A stretch of DNA of 64,000 bases. It comes from an uncultured Bacteroidia bacterium. Its GTDB lineage: Bacteria > Bacteroidota > Bacteroidia > Bacteroidales > F082. Below the pieces are notes generated by a model. That model ran no database searches and was not told the origin of the DNA. It was given only the letters and a program-made list of their open reading frames with translations. The translations under genes and the position numbers were made by a program. Below are positions 20,538 to 29,310 of the stretch, piece after piece (positions within the stretch are counted from its first letter, which is position 1; each line of letters begins with the position of its first letter). The stretch spans positions 21,180-85,179 of the forward strand of contig CACXUM010000019.1 of the NCBI GenBank assembly GCA_902770835.1, written 5' to 3'.

Positions 20538-21801
20538 CCTCAAAGTAGTTTAGAAGTGAAAGATATTCAGCCGAATTCTCCTTGTACGCCTTGTTCAGAT
20601 AGTTGTCCTCAATGATGCCATCCTCGTCTTGGATGGTTTGCAAAGAACCGTCGTGGATTTCGTATATGGAAACCTTTTTCGGGTCAATCCAAGCGGTTTG
20701 CGAGACAAAAGAATGTCTTTCTTTTTCAGGAATGTTGTCTTTGACCAAACCACCCATCATGCAGTTGTTGAGGGCAAACAATATGTATGGACTATGCGTT
20801 GTCAAAACCAATGAATTTGACCTGCCCTTATTCGCTTGAATCAACGACAACAGCCAATACACCAATTTCTGTTGCGTTGAAGGGAAAAGATTTTGCTCCG
20901 GCTCTTCAATAAACAACTGTGTATAATGATAATCATACCTATCTGAAAACGACCTTTGCAAATCTTCCAACATTTGTTTCATTGCATCACACGACTTTAT
21001 CTTCGTGTTTATTCCCCATTGCCCCAATTGTTTCTTTACGGTTTCAACATCCGAATAATTTCTTACCAAATCCGAAATCATCTTATCCGTTTCATGGTTC
21101 AAATATGTAATTGATTGCTTCTGCTCATACGACAAAGGACGTTTCTGGCCATATATGGTTTCCAATGAATAATACAGCACCAAATACAATGGTATCAACG
21201 ATTGGACTCCACTCGAAGCATTTGCCAATAATAATTCACTGCCGTTATCAATAATATAATCATTCTCGTTCCTATATTTATAGGATAATTGATGATTAAT
21301 CAACTTATCAAATGTTTGCTCACGAATCTCATCGCGAGAGGTAAACCAATCATACATAAAATACAGAATGACATCATTACTGTCATTGTATTTTTTCAAA
21401 TTGGGAATAGTAGCAACAATATTTCTCTCAGATGGAATATATGATAATTTGGGGTATTTGTACTTTTTGCCATTTATTGATATTGTCGGATGCTCTTTCT
21501 GATGAGCATATTTTATCGTAACAAAATCCCCTCTGTATTCTATAAAACTCTTATCGTTAAAATAACCTTCCAAGCGATGGTATTCAGCCAACGAATCATA
21601 AAATGTCCTGTCTTTCTCATAGAATTTTTTAGTATACTCAATGTCCGAAAAGCATTGCTTCTCAACCCACTGGCAATGACATAGTATCTTCGCAATAGTG
21701 CTCTTGCCGCTGCTTTGAGGACCCATGAACACATTGATTTTGTTCAAGTCAAGTTCCACATTCTTGATGGGGCCGACATTCTTTATTAGAATATGAGTCA
21801 T
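20527..21801 (-). CDS. AAA_15/AAA_21-type ATPase of a defence gene pair
   Basis: A 424-residue ATPase of the OLD/ABC-like group. The start MTHILIKNVGPIKNVELDLN is chosen because the core strand begins there; the longer frame (from 21849) adds only a low-complexity leader. Walker A is MGPQSSGKSTIAKI (~26-39). A signature-like LLANASSGVQS lies at ~190, Walker B and D-loop as LFIEEPEQNLFPSTQ at ~300, and the switch His in TTHSPYILFAL at ~335. The C-terminus contains no visible TOPRIM domain, so it is not a full OLD nuclease. PARIS AriA has the same type of ATPase, but the partner here is not DUF4435-like. It is the first gene of the four-gene block. Confidence 0.75.
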   Translation of the reverse strand: MTHILIKNVGPIKNVELDLNKINVFMGPQSSGKSTIAKILCHCQWVEKQCFSDIEYTKKFYEKDRTFYDSLAEYHRLEGYFNDKSFIEYRGDFVTIKYAHQKEHPTISINGKKYKYPKLSYIPSERNIVATIPNLKKYNDSNDVILYFMYDWFTSRDEIREQTFDKLINHQLSYKYRNENDYIIDNGSELLLANASSGVQSLIPLYLVLYYSLETIYGQKRPLSYEQKQSITYLNHETDKMISDLVRNYSDVETVKKQLGQWGINTKIKSCDAMKQMLEDLQRSFSDRYDYHYTQLFIEEPEQNLFPSTQQKLVYWLLSLIQANKGRSNSLVLTTHSPYILFALNNCMMGGLVKDNIPEKERHSFVSQTAWIDPKKVSIYEIHDGSLQTIQDEDGIIEDNYLNKAYKENSAEYLSLLNYFEDEE

Positions 21802-21867
21802 AATTCCTAGTTTTTTCAAATAGCAAATTCTGTTCGATTCATTTTTCAAATTCCTTTAGCCCCCAAC

Positions 21868-23475
21868 CTACATCCTGAACACCCCAAACTGCTGCGGCGG
21901 GAAGGGCTGGTTCAAGGAGGCGGCGATGCCCAAGGCGAGGATTTTGCGTGTGTCGACGGGGTCGATGATGCCGTCGTCCCAGAGGCGGGCGGTACTGTAG
22001 AAGGCCGAGCCTTCGTAGTCGTATTTGGCCAAGATTTCCTTCTTCAGCTGCGCGATTTCGTCCTTCGGCACTTCAAGGCCTTTGTATTTGTATTGGTCTT
22101 CCTTCACCGTGGCAAGGACGCTGGCCGCCTGCTCGCCGCCCATGACGGAGATTTTGGCGTTGGGCCACATGAAAAGCAGCCTCGGACTGTAGGCGCGACC
22201 CGCCATGCCGTAGTTGCCCGCACCAAACGAGCCTCCGAAGATGACGGTGAACTTCGGCACGTTGGCATTGCTCACCGCGTGTACCATCTTGGCACCGTCC
22301 TTGGCGATGCCGCCCTGCTCGTACTGCTTGCCCACCATAAAGCCCGTGATGTTCTGCAAAAACACCAACGGGATGTTCCTTTGGCAGCATAGCTCGATAA
22401 AGTGCGTGGCTTTTAGTGCTGATTCTGAGAATAATACGCCAAAGTTGGCAAGGATGCCCACGGGGAAGCCCATCAAATGCGCGAAACCGCAAACAAGCGT
22501 GGTGGCATACCTCGACTTGAACTCCTGGAAACGGCTGCCGTCCACGATTCTGGCGATAATCTCACGAGGGTCGACCAACTTGTGGAAATCGATGGGCGCG
22601 AGGCCGTAGAGGTCGTGCGGGTCGTAGAGAGGTGCCTCAACGGGCAACATGTCCAGTTTTTGCCGATGGCTTTTCTCCAAGGTCTTGAAGATGTTGCGGC
22701 AGATCTGTAAAGCGTGTTGGTCGTTTTCGGCCAAGTGGTCTGCGACGCCTGAAATCGAGGTGTGCATCTCGCCGCCGCCCAATTCCTCTGCTGTTACCAC
22801 CTCACCCGTGGCGGCCTTCACCAAGGGAGGTCCGCCGAGGTAAATCGTGCCTTGGTTGCGCACGATGATGGTCTCATCGCTCATGGCTGGAACGTAGGCA
22901 CCGCCCGCCGTACACATACCCATCACGATGGCGATTTGCGGGATGCCCAAGGCCGACATGCGGGCTTGGTTGTAGAAAAACCGCCCGAAGTGGTCGCGGT
23001 CGGGGAAGACCGTGTCTTGCTCGGGAAGGAAGGCGCCGCCGCTGTCGACCATATAGACGCAAGGCAAGTGGTTTTCCATCGCAATCTCTTGGGCGCGAAG
23101 GTGTTTCTTCACGGTGTATTGCATATAGGTACCGCCTTTCACGGTGGCGTCGTTGGCCACAATGACCGCCTCCCTACCTTGAATCACGCCGATGCCGGTG
23201 ATGATTCCCGCCGAGGGGAAGTCATTGTTATAGGTATCGTAAGCCGCCATCGGCGAAAGTTCGAGGAACGGCGTGTTCGGGTCGATGAGCAGGTCGATGC
23301 GCTCGCGGGCAAGGAGTTTGTTGCGTTTCTTATGCTTGGCCACAGCACTTTCGCCGCCACCTTGCATCGAGGCCGACATCGCCTCGCGGTATTGCGCCAT
23401 CAGCGCGAGCATGTTTTTCTCGTTCTGCTTGAACTCTTCGGAGTCGGTGCGTATGTTGGATTTCAGGACTTGCAT
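21868..23475 (-). CDS. Acyl-CoA carboxylase beta subunit, MCC type
   Basis: A 535-residue carboxyltransferase. It transfers the carboxyl group from biotin to an acyl-CoA. The sequence is of the methylcrotonyl-CoA carboxylase beta class: [71 protein letters not shown], and the family's C-terminus FGVFRM. The ATG at 23473-23475 is taken as start; the frame's first codon, a GTG at 23494-23496, overlaps the -7 box (23496-23503). No biotin-carrier or carboxylase alpha subunit lies in the window, so the partner must be elsewhere. Propionyl-CoA carboxylase is the main alternative. It stands upstream of the defence block on the same strand with a 66-bp gap. Confidence 0.9.
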   Translation of the reverse strand: MQVLKSNIRTDSEEFKQNEKNMLALMAQYREAMSASMQGGGESAVAKHKKRNKLLARERIDLLIDPNTPFLELSPMAAYDTYNNDFPSAGIITGIGVIQGREAVIVANDATVKGGTYMQYTVKKHLRAQEIAMENHLPCVYMVDSGGAFLPEQDTVFPDRDHFGRFFYNQARMSALGIPQIAIVMGMCTAGGAYVPAMSDETIIVRNQGTIYLGGPPLVKAATGEVVTAEELGGGEMHTSISGVADHLAENDQHALQICRNIFKTLEKSHRQKLDMLPVEAPLYDPHDLYGLAPIDFHKLVDPREIIARIVDGSRFQEFKSRYATTLVCGFAHLMGFPVGILANFGVLFSESALKATHFIELCCQRNIPLVFLQNITGFMVGKQYEQGGIAKDGAKMVHAVSNANVPKFTVIFGGSFGAGNYGMAGRAYSPRLLFMWPNAKISVMGGEQAASVLATVKEDQYKYKGLEVPKDEIAQLKKEILAKYDYEGSAFYSTARLWDDGIIDPVDTRKILALGIAASLNQPFPPQQFGVFRM

Positions 23476-23495
23476 GGTATTATAGATTGAAAGCA

Positions 23496-23503
23496 CAAAA
23501 ATA
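23496..23503 (-). promoter_or_regulatory. -7 promoter element of the carboxylase gene
   Basis: TATTTTTG on the minus strand, 20 bp before the chosen ATG. Confidence 0.5.
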
Positions 23504-23546
23504 GTGAAAAAAACGAAAGCAAAAAGTAGGATTGAAATATTTCCCT

Positions 23547-23554
23547 TATCTTTG
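23547..23554 (+). promoter_or_regulatory. -7 promoter element of the ftsX operon
   Basis: TATCTTTG, a full match to TAnnTTTG, 40 bp before the ftsX ATG. Confidence 0.6.
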
Positions 23555-23594
23555 CCGTTTTAAATATCGTTGTTGCGAAAAACGAAGCAAGAAA

Positions 23595-24473
23595 ATGTCC
23601 GAAAAGAGTTCAAGCAAAAGCCGCGTGGCAGGGTCCTATTTCATGTCGCTGATGAGTATCACGCTGGTACTCTTTCTGTTAGGCGTGTTTGCCCTGCTGA
23701 TGATGCATGCGCAGATACTCTCCAACCACCTCAAGGAAAACATCGGCTTCGAAATCGTGATGAACAGCAACGTAAAGGAAGCCAAGATTCTGCAACTGCA
23801 ACAGGAACTCGATGCCATGCCCGCCGTGAAATCCACCGAATACATCACCAAGGAGGAGGCTATCCGCCGCCTGAGCGAAGACCTCGGCGAAGACTTCCTG
23901 CAATGGCTCGGCAACGAGGAAAACCCGCTCCTTCCTTCCCTCGATGTGCGCTTCAACGCGGCCTACGCCAACAGCGACAGCCTCAGCGTCATCCAAGCCC
24001 AACTGCTGAAAAACAAGGACGTCAAGGAGGTTTACTACCAAAAATCGCTCGTCAACCTGATTAATCAGAATGTCAGTCGCATAGGACTCGCCCTTATGGT
24101 GGCCAGCCTCATCATGCTCATCATCGCCATCACATTGATACGCAACACGATACGGCTCTCGATTTACTCGAAGCGTTTCCTTGTGCGCAGTATGCAGTTG
24201 GTGGGTGCCACGCCAGCGTTCATCCGCCGGCCTTTCATCAAGAGCGGCATTTCGCAGGGCTTCTTTGGGGCTTTGTTGGCCGACATTTTCTTGGCCTTGC
24301 TGCTTTACGGACTTATGAAACGCCTTCCCGAACTGACACTAATTCAAGACTATACCATCATCATCGGCATTTTTGCCGGCATCATCGTTTTGGGCATCCT
24401 GCTCGGCGGACTCTCCACCCGACTCGCCCTCCGGAAATACCTCAACGCCGATGTCGATCGACTATACGCATAA
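23595..24473 (+). CDS. ftsX: Cell division protein FtsX
   Basis: A 292-residue membrane protein: one N-terminal helix (~20-42), a ~130-residue extracytoplasmic domain and three C-terminal helices, the standard FtsX topology. FtsX joins FtsE in the divisome and controls peptidoglycan hydrolases. Recognisable stretches are FEIVMNSNVKEAKILQLQQE, EYITKEEAIRRLSEDLGEDF and MQLVGATPAFIRRPFIKSG. ftsE is not in the window, as usual in Bacteroidota. The chosen start MSEKSSSKSR removes an unlikely upstream extension. It heads the run ftsX, DUF3098, uppP, truB, which are close together or overlap. Confidence 0.92.
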   Translation: MSEKSSSKSRVAGSYFMSLMSITLVLFLLGVFALLMMHAQILSNHLKENIGFEIVMNSNVKEAKILQLQQELDAMPAVKSTEYITKEEAIRRLSEDLGEDFLQWLGNEENPLLPSLDVRFNAAYANSDSLSVIQAQLLKNKDVKEVYYQKSLVNLINQNVSRIGLALMVASLIMLIIAITLIRNTIRLSIYSKRFLVRSMQLVGATPAFIRRPFIKSGISQGFFGALLADIFLALLLYGLMKRLPELTLIQDYTIIIGIFAGIIVLGILLGGLSTRLALRKYLNADVDRLYA

Positions 24474-24485
24474 AAGTTAAGGGGG

Positions 24486-24503
24486 TCTGAGCCTGTCGAA
24501 GAG
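24486..24503. repeat. CTGAGCCTGTCGAAG element
   Basis: TCTGAGCCTGTCGAAGAG in the gap between ftsX and the DUF3098 gene. The same core occurs at 12158-12180 (as GAGCCTGCCGAAG), and in reverse orientation inside genes at 33135-33150 and 38203-38218. Confidence 0.6.
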
Positions 24504-24541
24504 CCCGAACAATCAAACGATAAACCATTAAACAACATAAC

Positions 24542-24814
24542 ATGGCAAAAGAAACAACAAAGAAAGAAGCGGTCGAAAACCTTGACGACCAGAAAGTCAT
24601 GCCCTTTGGCAGACAAAACTACATCATCGTGCTCATCGGCCTCGCCCTCATCGCATTGGGGTTCATCCTGATGATTGGCGGCGGCTCCACCGACCCTGAT
24701 GTGTTCAACGAGAAAATGTTTAACTTCCAGCGACTTACCCTTGCCCCGATTTTGGTCTTGGCTGGCTTTGTCGTTGAAATCGTCGCAATATTCTGGAAAG
24801 GGAAAAACAAATGA
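24542..24814 (+). CDS. DUF3098 membrane protein
   Basis: A 90-residue protein with a charged N-terminus, the family motif [20 protein letters not shown], a loop with [19 protein letters not shown] and a second helix. DUF3098 proteins are two-helix inner membrane proteins found next to ftsX and uppP throughout the Bacteroidota, and their role is unknown. The stop codon overlaps the uppP start by 4 bp (ATGA), so the two are translationally coupled. The position between a division gene and a lipid-carrier recycling gene suggests an envelope role. Confidence 0.85.
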   Translation: MAKETTKKEAVENLDDQKVMPFGRQNYIIVLIGLALIALGFILMIGGGSTDPDVFNEKMFNFQRLTLAPILVLAGFVVEIVAIFWKGKNK

Positions 24815-25632
24815 ACTGGTTACAAGCATTATTACTCGGTATTATTCAAGGCTTGACGGAATACCTTCCCGTCAGCAGCAGCGGCCATTTGGCCATCGGT
24901 CAAGCACTCTTTGGTCTCGAAGACGGCGAATCGAACCTCACTTTCACGGTCTTGCTCCATGTGGCCACCGTGCTCAGCACCTTGGTCATCCTCTGGAAGG
25001 AAATCGTGTGGATTATCAAGGATTTGTTCACCAAACAATCTTGGAATGGTTACCAAAACCTGAACGGCGGCACGAAATACGCCATCAACATCCTCATTTC
25101 CATGATTCCCGTGGCATTGGTAGGCTTCTTACTCAAAGATAAGGTGGAGGAAGTTTTCGGCTCAGGTCTGCTCATCGTGGGCATCATGCTCTTGGTAACG
25201 GCCTCATTATTAGCCTTCTCCTATTTCGCTAAACCAAGACAAAAGGAAAACATCAGCCCCTTGCACGCTTTCATTATCGGTATCGCCCAAGCCTGCGCCG
25301 TCATGCCGGGTTTGTCGCGCTCAGGCTCAACGATTGCCACAGGTTTGCTCCTCGGCAACAAAAAGGAAAAACTGGCCCAATTCTCCTTCCTGATGGTCAT
25401 TCCGCCCATCTTGGGTGAGGCACTTTTGGACATCAAGGACATCTTCGAGGTCGGTTTCAGCGAGGCCATGAGCGGCATTTCGCCCGTGGCGGCCATCGTC
25501 GGGTTCTTGGCTGCGTTCATCTTCGGCTGCATCGCCTGCAAGTGGATGATCAACATCGTGAAGAAGGGCAAACTGATTTGGTTTGCAGTGTATTGTGCCA
25601 TCGTCGGCATCGTCGCCATAATCTTCGCCTGA
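24811..25632 (+). CDS. uppP: Undecaprenyl-diphosphatase UppP (BacA)
   Basis: A 273-residue integral membrane phosphatase. It dephosphorylates undecaprenyl pyrophosphate so that the lipid carrier for wall and polysaccharide synthesis can be reused. Both signature motifs are present: [18 protein letters not shown] (~10-27) with the catalytic Glu and Ser residues, and [16 protein letters not shown] (~167-182) with the second Arg/Ser. Start and stop overlap the neighbouring genes (4 bp with DUF3098, 1 bp with truB), so it is in the middle of a tight operon. Confidence 0.97.
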   Translation: MNWLQALLLGIIQGLTEYLPVSSSGHLAIGQALFGLEDGESNLTFTVLLHVATVLSTLVILWKEIVWIIKDLFTKQSWNGYQNLNGGTKYAINILISMIPVALVGFLLKDKVEEVFGSGLLIVGIMLLVTASLLAFSYFAKPRQKENISPLHAFIIGIAQACAVMPGLSRSGSTIATGLLLGNKKEKLAQFSFLMVIPPILGEALLDIKDIFEVGFSEAMSGISPVAAIVGFLAAFIFGCIACKWMINIVKKGKLIWFAVYCAIVGIVAIIFA

Positions 25633-26375
25633 TGTTCGACTTTGAAAGCGGCGAGGTCATCCTCATCGACAAGCCCTTGGACTGGACGTCATTCGACACG
25701 GTCAACTTCATCCGGTCGTTGGTCAACCGTTGCTATGGCATCCGCAAACTGAAGGTCGGCCATGCGGGCACTTTGGACCCTTTGGCGACGGGCTTGCTCA
25801 TCATCTGCACTGGAAAGATGACCAAGCAAATCGACACCTACCAAGCGCAGGTGAAGACTTACACTGGAACGATTCTTTTAGGACAAACCACTCCGACTTT
25901 CGACTTGGAGAGCGAGCCTAATGCCTTCTTCCCTACTGACGGCATCACGCCAGAACAAATCGAAGCCGCACGAGTGCAGTTCATCGGCGACATCAAACAG
26001 TATCCGCCGAAGTATTCCGCCATCAAAATCAAGGGGAAACGCGCCTTCGACTACGCCCGCTCCGACGAGGAAATCGAACTGAAAGCCCGCGACATCCATA
26101 TTGACGACTTCAAACTCAGCCTCGACCGCTTCCCCGAACTCGACTTCGAGGTCACTTGCAGCAAAGGCACCTACATCCGCAGCCTCGCCAACGACTTCGG
26201 CAAGGCCTTGGGCAATGGCGCCTGCCTCACCTCGCTGCGCCGCACCCGCATCGGCGATTTCCGCGTGGAAGACGCTTGGCCTTTGGAGAAGTTCAGGCAG
26301 CATATCGTTGAAACTGGAGAAGCGTTTAAGGAGTGGAAGAGGGAACAAGAGGAAAAGCAGCAAAAACAAGGCTGA
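25632..26375 (+). CDS. truB: tRNA pseudouridine(55) synthase TruB
   Basis: A 247-residue enzyme that converts U55 in the T-loop of tRNAs to pseudouridine. The catalytic motif is GHAGTLDPLATGLLI, with the nucleophilic Asp in the middle (~43). Also visible are IDKPLDWTSFDTVN near the N-terminus and SKGTYIRSLANDFG (~175). The ATG overlaps the uppP stop in TGATG, which decides the start; the longer frame from 25542 lies within uppP. The C-terminus is short, as in other Bacteroidota, and lacks a full PUA domain. Confidence 0.96.
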   Translation: MFDFESGEVILIDKPLDWTSFDTVNFIRSLVNRCYGIRKLKVGHAGTLDPLATGLLIICTGKMTKQIDTYQAQVKTYTGTILLGQTTPTFDLESEPNAFFPTDGITPEQIEAARVQFIGDIKQYPPKYSAIKIKGKRAFDYARSDEEIELKARDIHIDDFKLSLDRFPELDFEVTCSKGTYIRSLANDFGKALGNGACLTSLRRTRIGDFRVEDAWPLEKFRQHIVETGEAFKEWKREQEEKQQKQG

Positions 26376-26400
26376 AAATCAACATTTTATCAAAAATCAC

Positions 26401-26431
26401 TTGACAAAATTTCGTTTTTGTCGTATCTTTG
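26401..26431 (+). promoter_or_regulatory. Promoter of queA with both elements
   Basis: TTGACA at 26401-26406 and TATCTTTG at 26424-26431, separated by 20 bp counted from TTG. This is one of the best matches in the window to the Bacteroidetes -33/-7 promoter. It lies in the short gap behind truB, so queA has its own start. Confidence 0.7.
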
Positions 26432-26470
26432 TAGTTTGTTTCGGACAAAAAGCAACAAAAACAGCATACA

Positions 26471-27520
26471 ATGAAACTATCACAGTTTAAATTCAACCTG
26501 CCCAGCGAACTGATTGCGCTGCAACCCACGCAAAACCGCGATGAGGCCCGAATGATGGTCGTCGACCGCAAGACCGGAAAGATTGAGCACCGTATCTTCA
26601 AGGACTTGGTGGACTATGTGAAGGATGGCGACGTGTTCGTCATTAATAATACTAAGGTGTTCCCCGCCAAACTCTACGGCGAGAAAGAAAAGACCGGTGC
26701 CAAGATTGAAGTGCTGCTGCTCCGCGAACTGGACCATGAGAGCCGCCTTTGGGACGTGCTCGTCGACCCGGCACGCAAAATCCGCATCGGCAACAAATTG
26801 TATTTCGGCGAAGGCGACGAGTTGGTGGCCGAGGTCATTGATAACACCACCTCGCGTGGGCGCACGCTGCGTTTCCTTTACGATGGTACATACGACGAGT
26901 TCAAGAAAACCCTTTCGGGACTTGGCCACACGCCCATCCCGAAGGAACTCAACCGCGAGGAACGTCCCGAGGATGCCGAGGACTTCCAAACCATCTACGC
27001 CAAGGTGGAAGGTGCCGTTTCGGCCCCAACCGCAGGAATGCACTTCAGCAAAATCCTGATGAAACGCCTCGAAATCATTGGTGCCTCCTTCGCCGAACTG
27101 ACCCTGCACCCCGGTATGGGCAACTTCCGCGACATCGAAGTGGAAGACCTCACCAAGCACAAGCCCGACTCGGAGGAAATGTACATCGACGAGGAATGTT
27201 GCACTTTGGTCAACGAGGCCAACGAGCGCCACAACAACGTATTTGCCGTGGGCACCACTTCTTTGAAAGCCCTCGAAACAGCCATGACCATCGGCGGAAA
27301 AATCAAGCCCTACAAAGGCTGGACGAACAAATTTATCTTCCCGCCCTACAACTTCACGGTGGCCAACTGCATGATTACCAACTTCCACCTGCCCAAGTCG
27401 CCGATGATGATGGAGGTGGCCGCCTTTGCCGGCTACGATGTGCTGATGAAGGCCTACAAGGAAGCCGTCGCCGAGAAGTACCGTTTCTTCACATACGGGG
27501 ACGCGATGCTGATAATTTAA
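26471..27520 (+). CDS. queA: tRNA preQ1(34) S-adenosylmethionine ribosyltransferase-isomerase QueA
   Basis: A 349-residue enzyme that moves the ribosyl part of SAM onto preQ1 in tRNA to form epoxyqueuosine, the penultimate step of queuosine synthesis. Family stretches are [20 protein letters not shown] at the N-terminus, [30 protein letters not shown] (~185), [16 protein letters not shown], and [20 protein letters not shown] near the end. Length is normal. It is followed after 27 bp by a perfect dyad. Confidence 0.97.
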   Translation: MKLSQFKFNLPSELIALQPTQNRDEARMMVVDRKTGKIEHRIFKDLVDYVKDGDVFVINNTKVFPAKLYGEKEKTGAKIEVLLLRELDHESRLWDVLVDPARKIRIGNKLYFGEGDELVAEVIDNTTSRGRTLRFLYDGTYDEFKKTLSGLGHTPIPKELNREERPEDAEDFQTIYAKVEGAVSAPTAGMHFSKILMKRLEIIGASFAELTLHPGMGNFRDIEVEDLTKHKPDSEEMYIDEECCTLVNEANERHNNVFAVGTTSLKALETAMTIGGKIKPYKGWTNKFIFPPYNFTVANCMITNFHLPKSPMMMEVAAFAGYDVLMKAYKEAVAEKYRFFTYGDAMLII

Positions 27521-27547
27521 GTACAAATAGTTCCAAAATGGAAATAG

Positions 27548-27572
27548 TTGAAATGCCAATTTGGCATTTCAA
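27548..27572 (+). terminator. Perfect dyad between queA and glyS
   Basis: TTGAAATGCCAA and its reverse complement are separated by one base, 27 bp past the queA stop. It would form a strong hairpin but has no U-tract, so it could be a terminator, processing site or a protein-binding dyad for glyS. Confidence 0.5.
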
Positions 27573-27607
27573 GTCAACTATAATAAAATACAGAAAATCA
27601 ACAAATT

Positions 27608-29131
27608 ATGAATCAAGAAGACTTTTTCAAAAAAATAACCGCTCATGCGAAGGAATACGGTTTCATTTTCCCTTCGAGCGAGATTTATGACGGACTATCA
27701 GCCGTTTACGACTATGGACAAAACGGTGTGGAACTGAAGAAAAACATCCGCGAATACTGGTGGAAGGCGATGGTGCAGATGCACGAAAACATCGTCGGAA
27801 TCGACGCGGCCATCTTCATGCACCCCACCACTTGGAAGGCTTCGGGACACGTCGATGCCTTCAACGACCCCCTCATCGACAACCGCGACTCGAAGAAACG
27901 CTACCGCGCCGATGTCTTAGTCGAGGACTATATGGCCAAGATTGAGGAAAAGATTAATAAAGAGGTGGAGAAAGCCCGCAAACGCTTTGGCGATGCCTTC
28001 AACGAAGAGCAATTCGTGACCACCAACCCGCGCGTGCTCGAACACAAGGCCAAAATCGAGGAAATTAGCCACCGCCTCTATGGTGCTATGGAGAAAAACG
28101 ACCTTGACGCCATCAAGCAACTGATTCTTGACCTCGAAATTGTCTGCCCCATCAGCGGCACCCGCAACTGGACCGACGTGCGCCAGTTCAACCTGATGTT
28201 TGCGACCAAGATGGGCAGTGTGGCCGACGGCTCCGACACCATCTACCTGCGCCCTGAAACAGCACAAGGCATTTTCGTCAACTACCTCAACGTGCAGAAA
28301 ACCGGCCGCATGAAGATTCCGTTTGGCATCGCCCAAACCGGAAAAGCCTTCCGCAATGAGATTGTGGCGCGCCAGTTCATCTTCCGTATGCGCGAGTTTG
28401 AGCAGATGGAGATGCAATTCTTCGTGCGCCCCGGCACGGAACTCGAATGGTTCCAGCACTGGAAGCAAGAACGCCTCAACTGGCACCTCTCATTAGGCTT
28501 GCCCGCAGAGAAATACCGCTTCCACGACCACGAGAAATTGGCTCACTACGCTAATGCCGCCACCGACATCGAGTTTGACTTCCCCTTCGGTTTCAAGGAA
28601 CTCGAAGGCATCCACAGCCGCACCGACTTCGACCTCTCGGCCCACGCCAAATACTCAGGCAAGAAACTCCAGTACTTCGACCCCGACACCAACGAGAGCT
28701 ACACGCCTTACGTCATCGAGACCTCCATCGGCCTCGACCGCATGTTCCTCGCCATGTTCAGCAACGCCTTCACCGAGGAGAAGCTGGAAGACGGCTCGGA
28801 GCGCGTGGTGCTGAAGCTGCCGGCCATCCTCGCCCCTTACAAGGTCGCCGTGCTGCCGTTGGTCAAGAAAGACGGTCTGCCGGAGAAGGCCCGCGAGATC
28901 ATCGATTCGCTGAAGGCCGATTTCATGTGCCAATACGAAGAGAAAGACTCCATCGGCAAACGCTACCGCAGACAAGATGCCATCGGCACGCCGATGTGCG
29001 TGACAGTCGACAATGACACCTTGGTCGACAACACCGTCACCGTGCGCGACCGCGACACGATGCAGCAGGTGCGCGTCCCGATAGATAACCTTCGCACGAT
29101 GATATTCGACGAATTGAAGCCGAAGAAGTAA
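27608..29131 (+). CDS. glyS: Glycyl-tRNA synthetase, alpha2 type
   Basis: A 507-residue class II synthetase that charges tRNA-Gly. It is the dimeric, eukaryote/archaea-like form (GRS1) and not the alpha2beta2 bacterial type. Visible are YDYGQNGVELKKNIREYWWK (~36), RPETAQGIFVNYLNVQ (~218), RQFIFRMREFEQMEMQFFVR (motif 2 region), ELEGIHSRTDFDL (~334), and ETSIGLDRMFLAMF (motif 3). A C-terminal HGTP anticodon-binding domain ends at ~500. The gene is followed by a clear terminator at 29175-29208. I use the symbol glyS as commonly given to this type. Confidence 0.96.
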   Translation: MNQEDFFKKITAHAKEYGFIFPSSEIYDGLSAVYDYGQNGVELKKNIREYWWKAMVQMHENIVGIDAAIFMHPTTWKASGHVDAFNDPLIDNRDSKKRYRADVLVEDYMAKIEEKINKEVEKARKRFGDAFNEEQFVTTNPRVLEHKAKIEEISHRLYGAMEKNDLDAIKQLILDLEIVCPISGTRNWTDVRQFNLMFATKMGSVADGSDTIYLRPETAQGIFVNYLNVQKTGRMKIPFGIAQTGKAFRNEIVARQFIFRMREFEQMEMQFFVRPGTELEWFQHWKQERLNWHLSLGLPAEKYRFHDHEKLAHYANAATDIEFDFPFGFKELEGIHSRTDFDLSAHAKYSGKKLQYFDPDTNESYTPYVIETSIGLDRMFLAMFSNAFTEEKLEDGSERVVLKLPAILAPYKVAVLPLVKKDGLPEKAREIIDSLKADFMCQYEEKDSIGKRYRRQDAIGTPMCVTVDNDTLVDNTVTVRDRDTMQQVRVPIDNLRTMIFDELKPKK

Positions 29132-29174
29132 TGGGATGCCCTAAAGGGCAGAAATTGATCAAAAATCTTGTTTT

Positions 29175-29208
29175 AAAATCTCTCAAAAATTATTTTTGGG
29201 AGATTTTT
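29175..29208 (+). terminator. Rho-independent terminator of glyS
   Basis: AAATCTCTCAAAAA pairs with TTTTTGGGAGATTT (one U-G pair) around a short loop and runs into a U-tract, 44 bp past the stop. Confidence 0.8.
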
Positions 29209-29222
29209 TCTGCGTATTCGTA

Positions 29223-29273
29223 TCATCATTTTATTTTTATGATGAAATTTTTATCATTTTTTTAGCATGATAA
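29223..29273 (+). promoter_or_regulatory. Two tandem inverted repeats before the 29311 ATPase
   Basis: TCATCAT-N9-ATGATGA at 29223-29245 and TTATCAT-N9-ATGATAA at 29251-29273. Both have perfect 7-bp arms and 9-bp spacers; the period is 28 bp. The second covers the -33 region of the promoter whose -7 box is at 29286-29293. They look like operators for a dimeric DNA-binding protein. Confidence 0.65.
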
Positions 29274-29285
29274 CAATAAAATGAT

Positions 29286-29293
29286 TATCTTTG
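29286..29293 (+). promoter_or_regulatory. -7 promoter element of the 29311 ATPase
   Basis: TATCTTTG, 17 bp before the chosen ATG and 12 bp behind the second inverted repeat. Confidence 0.6.
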
Positions 29294-29310
29294 CCGAAAA
29301 TTTGAACGCC

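Noticed and set aside
20527-21801. PARIS system (AriA/AriB)
   Set aside because: The ATPase is of a similar type, but the partner is about 199 residues with an ExK motif and does not look like the DUF4435 TOPRIM protein AriB.
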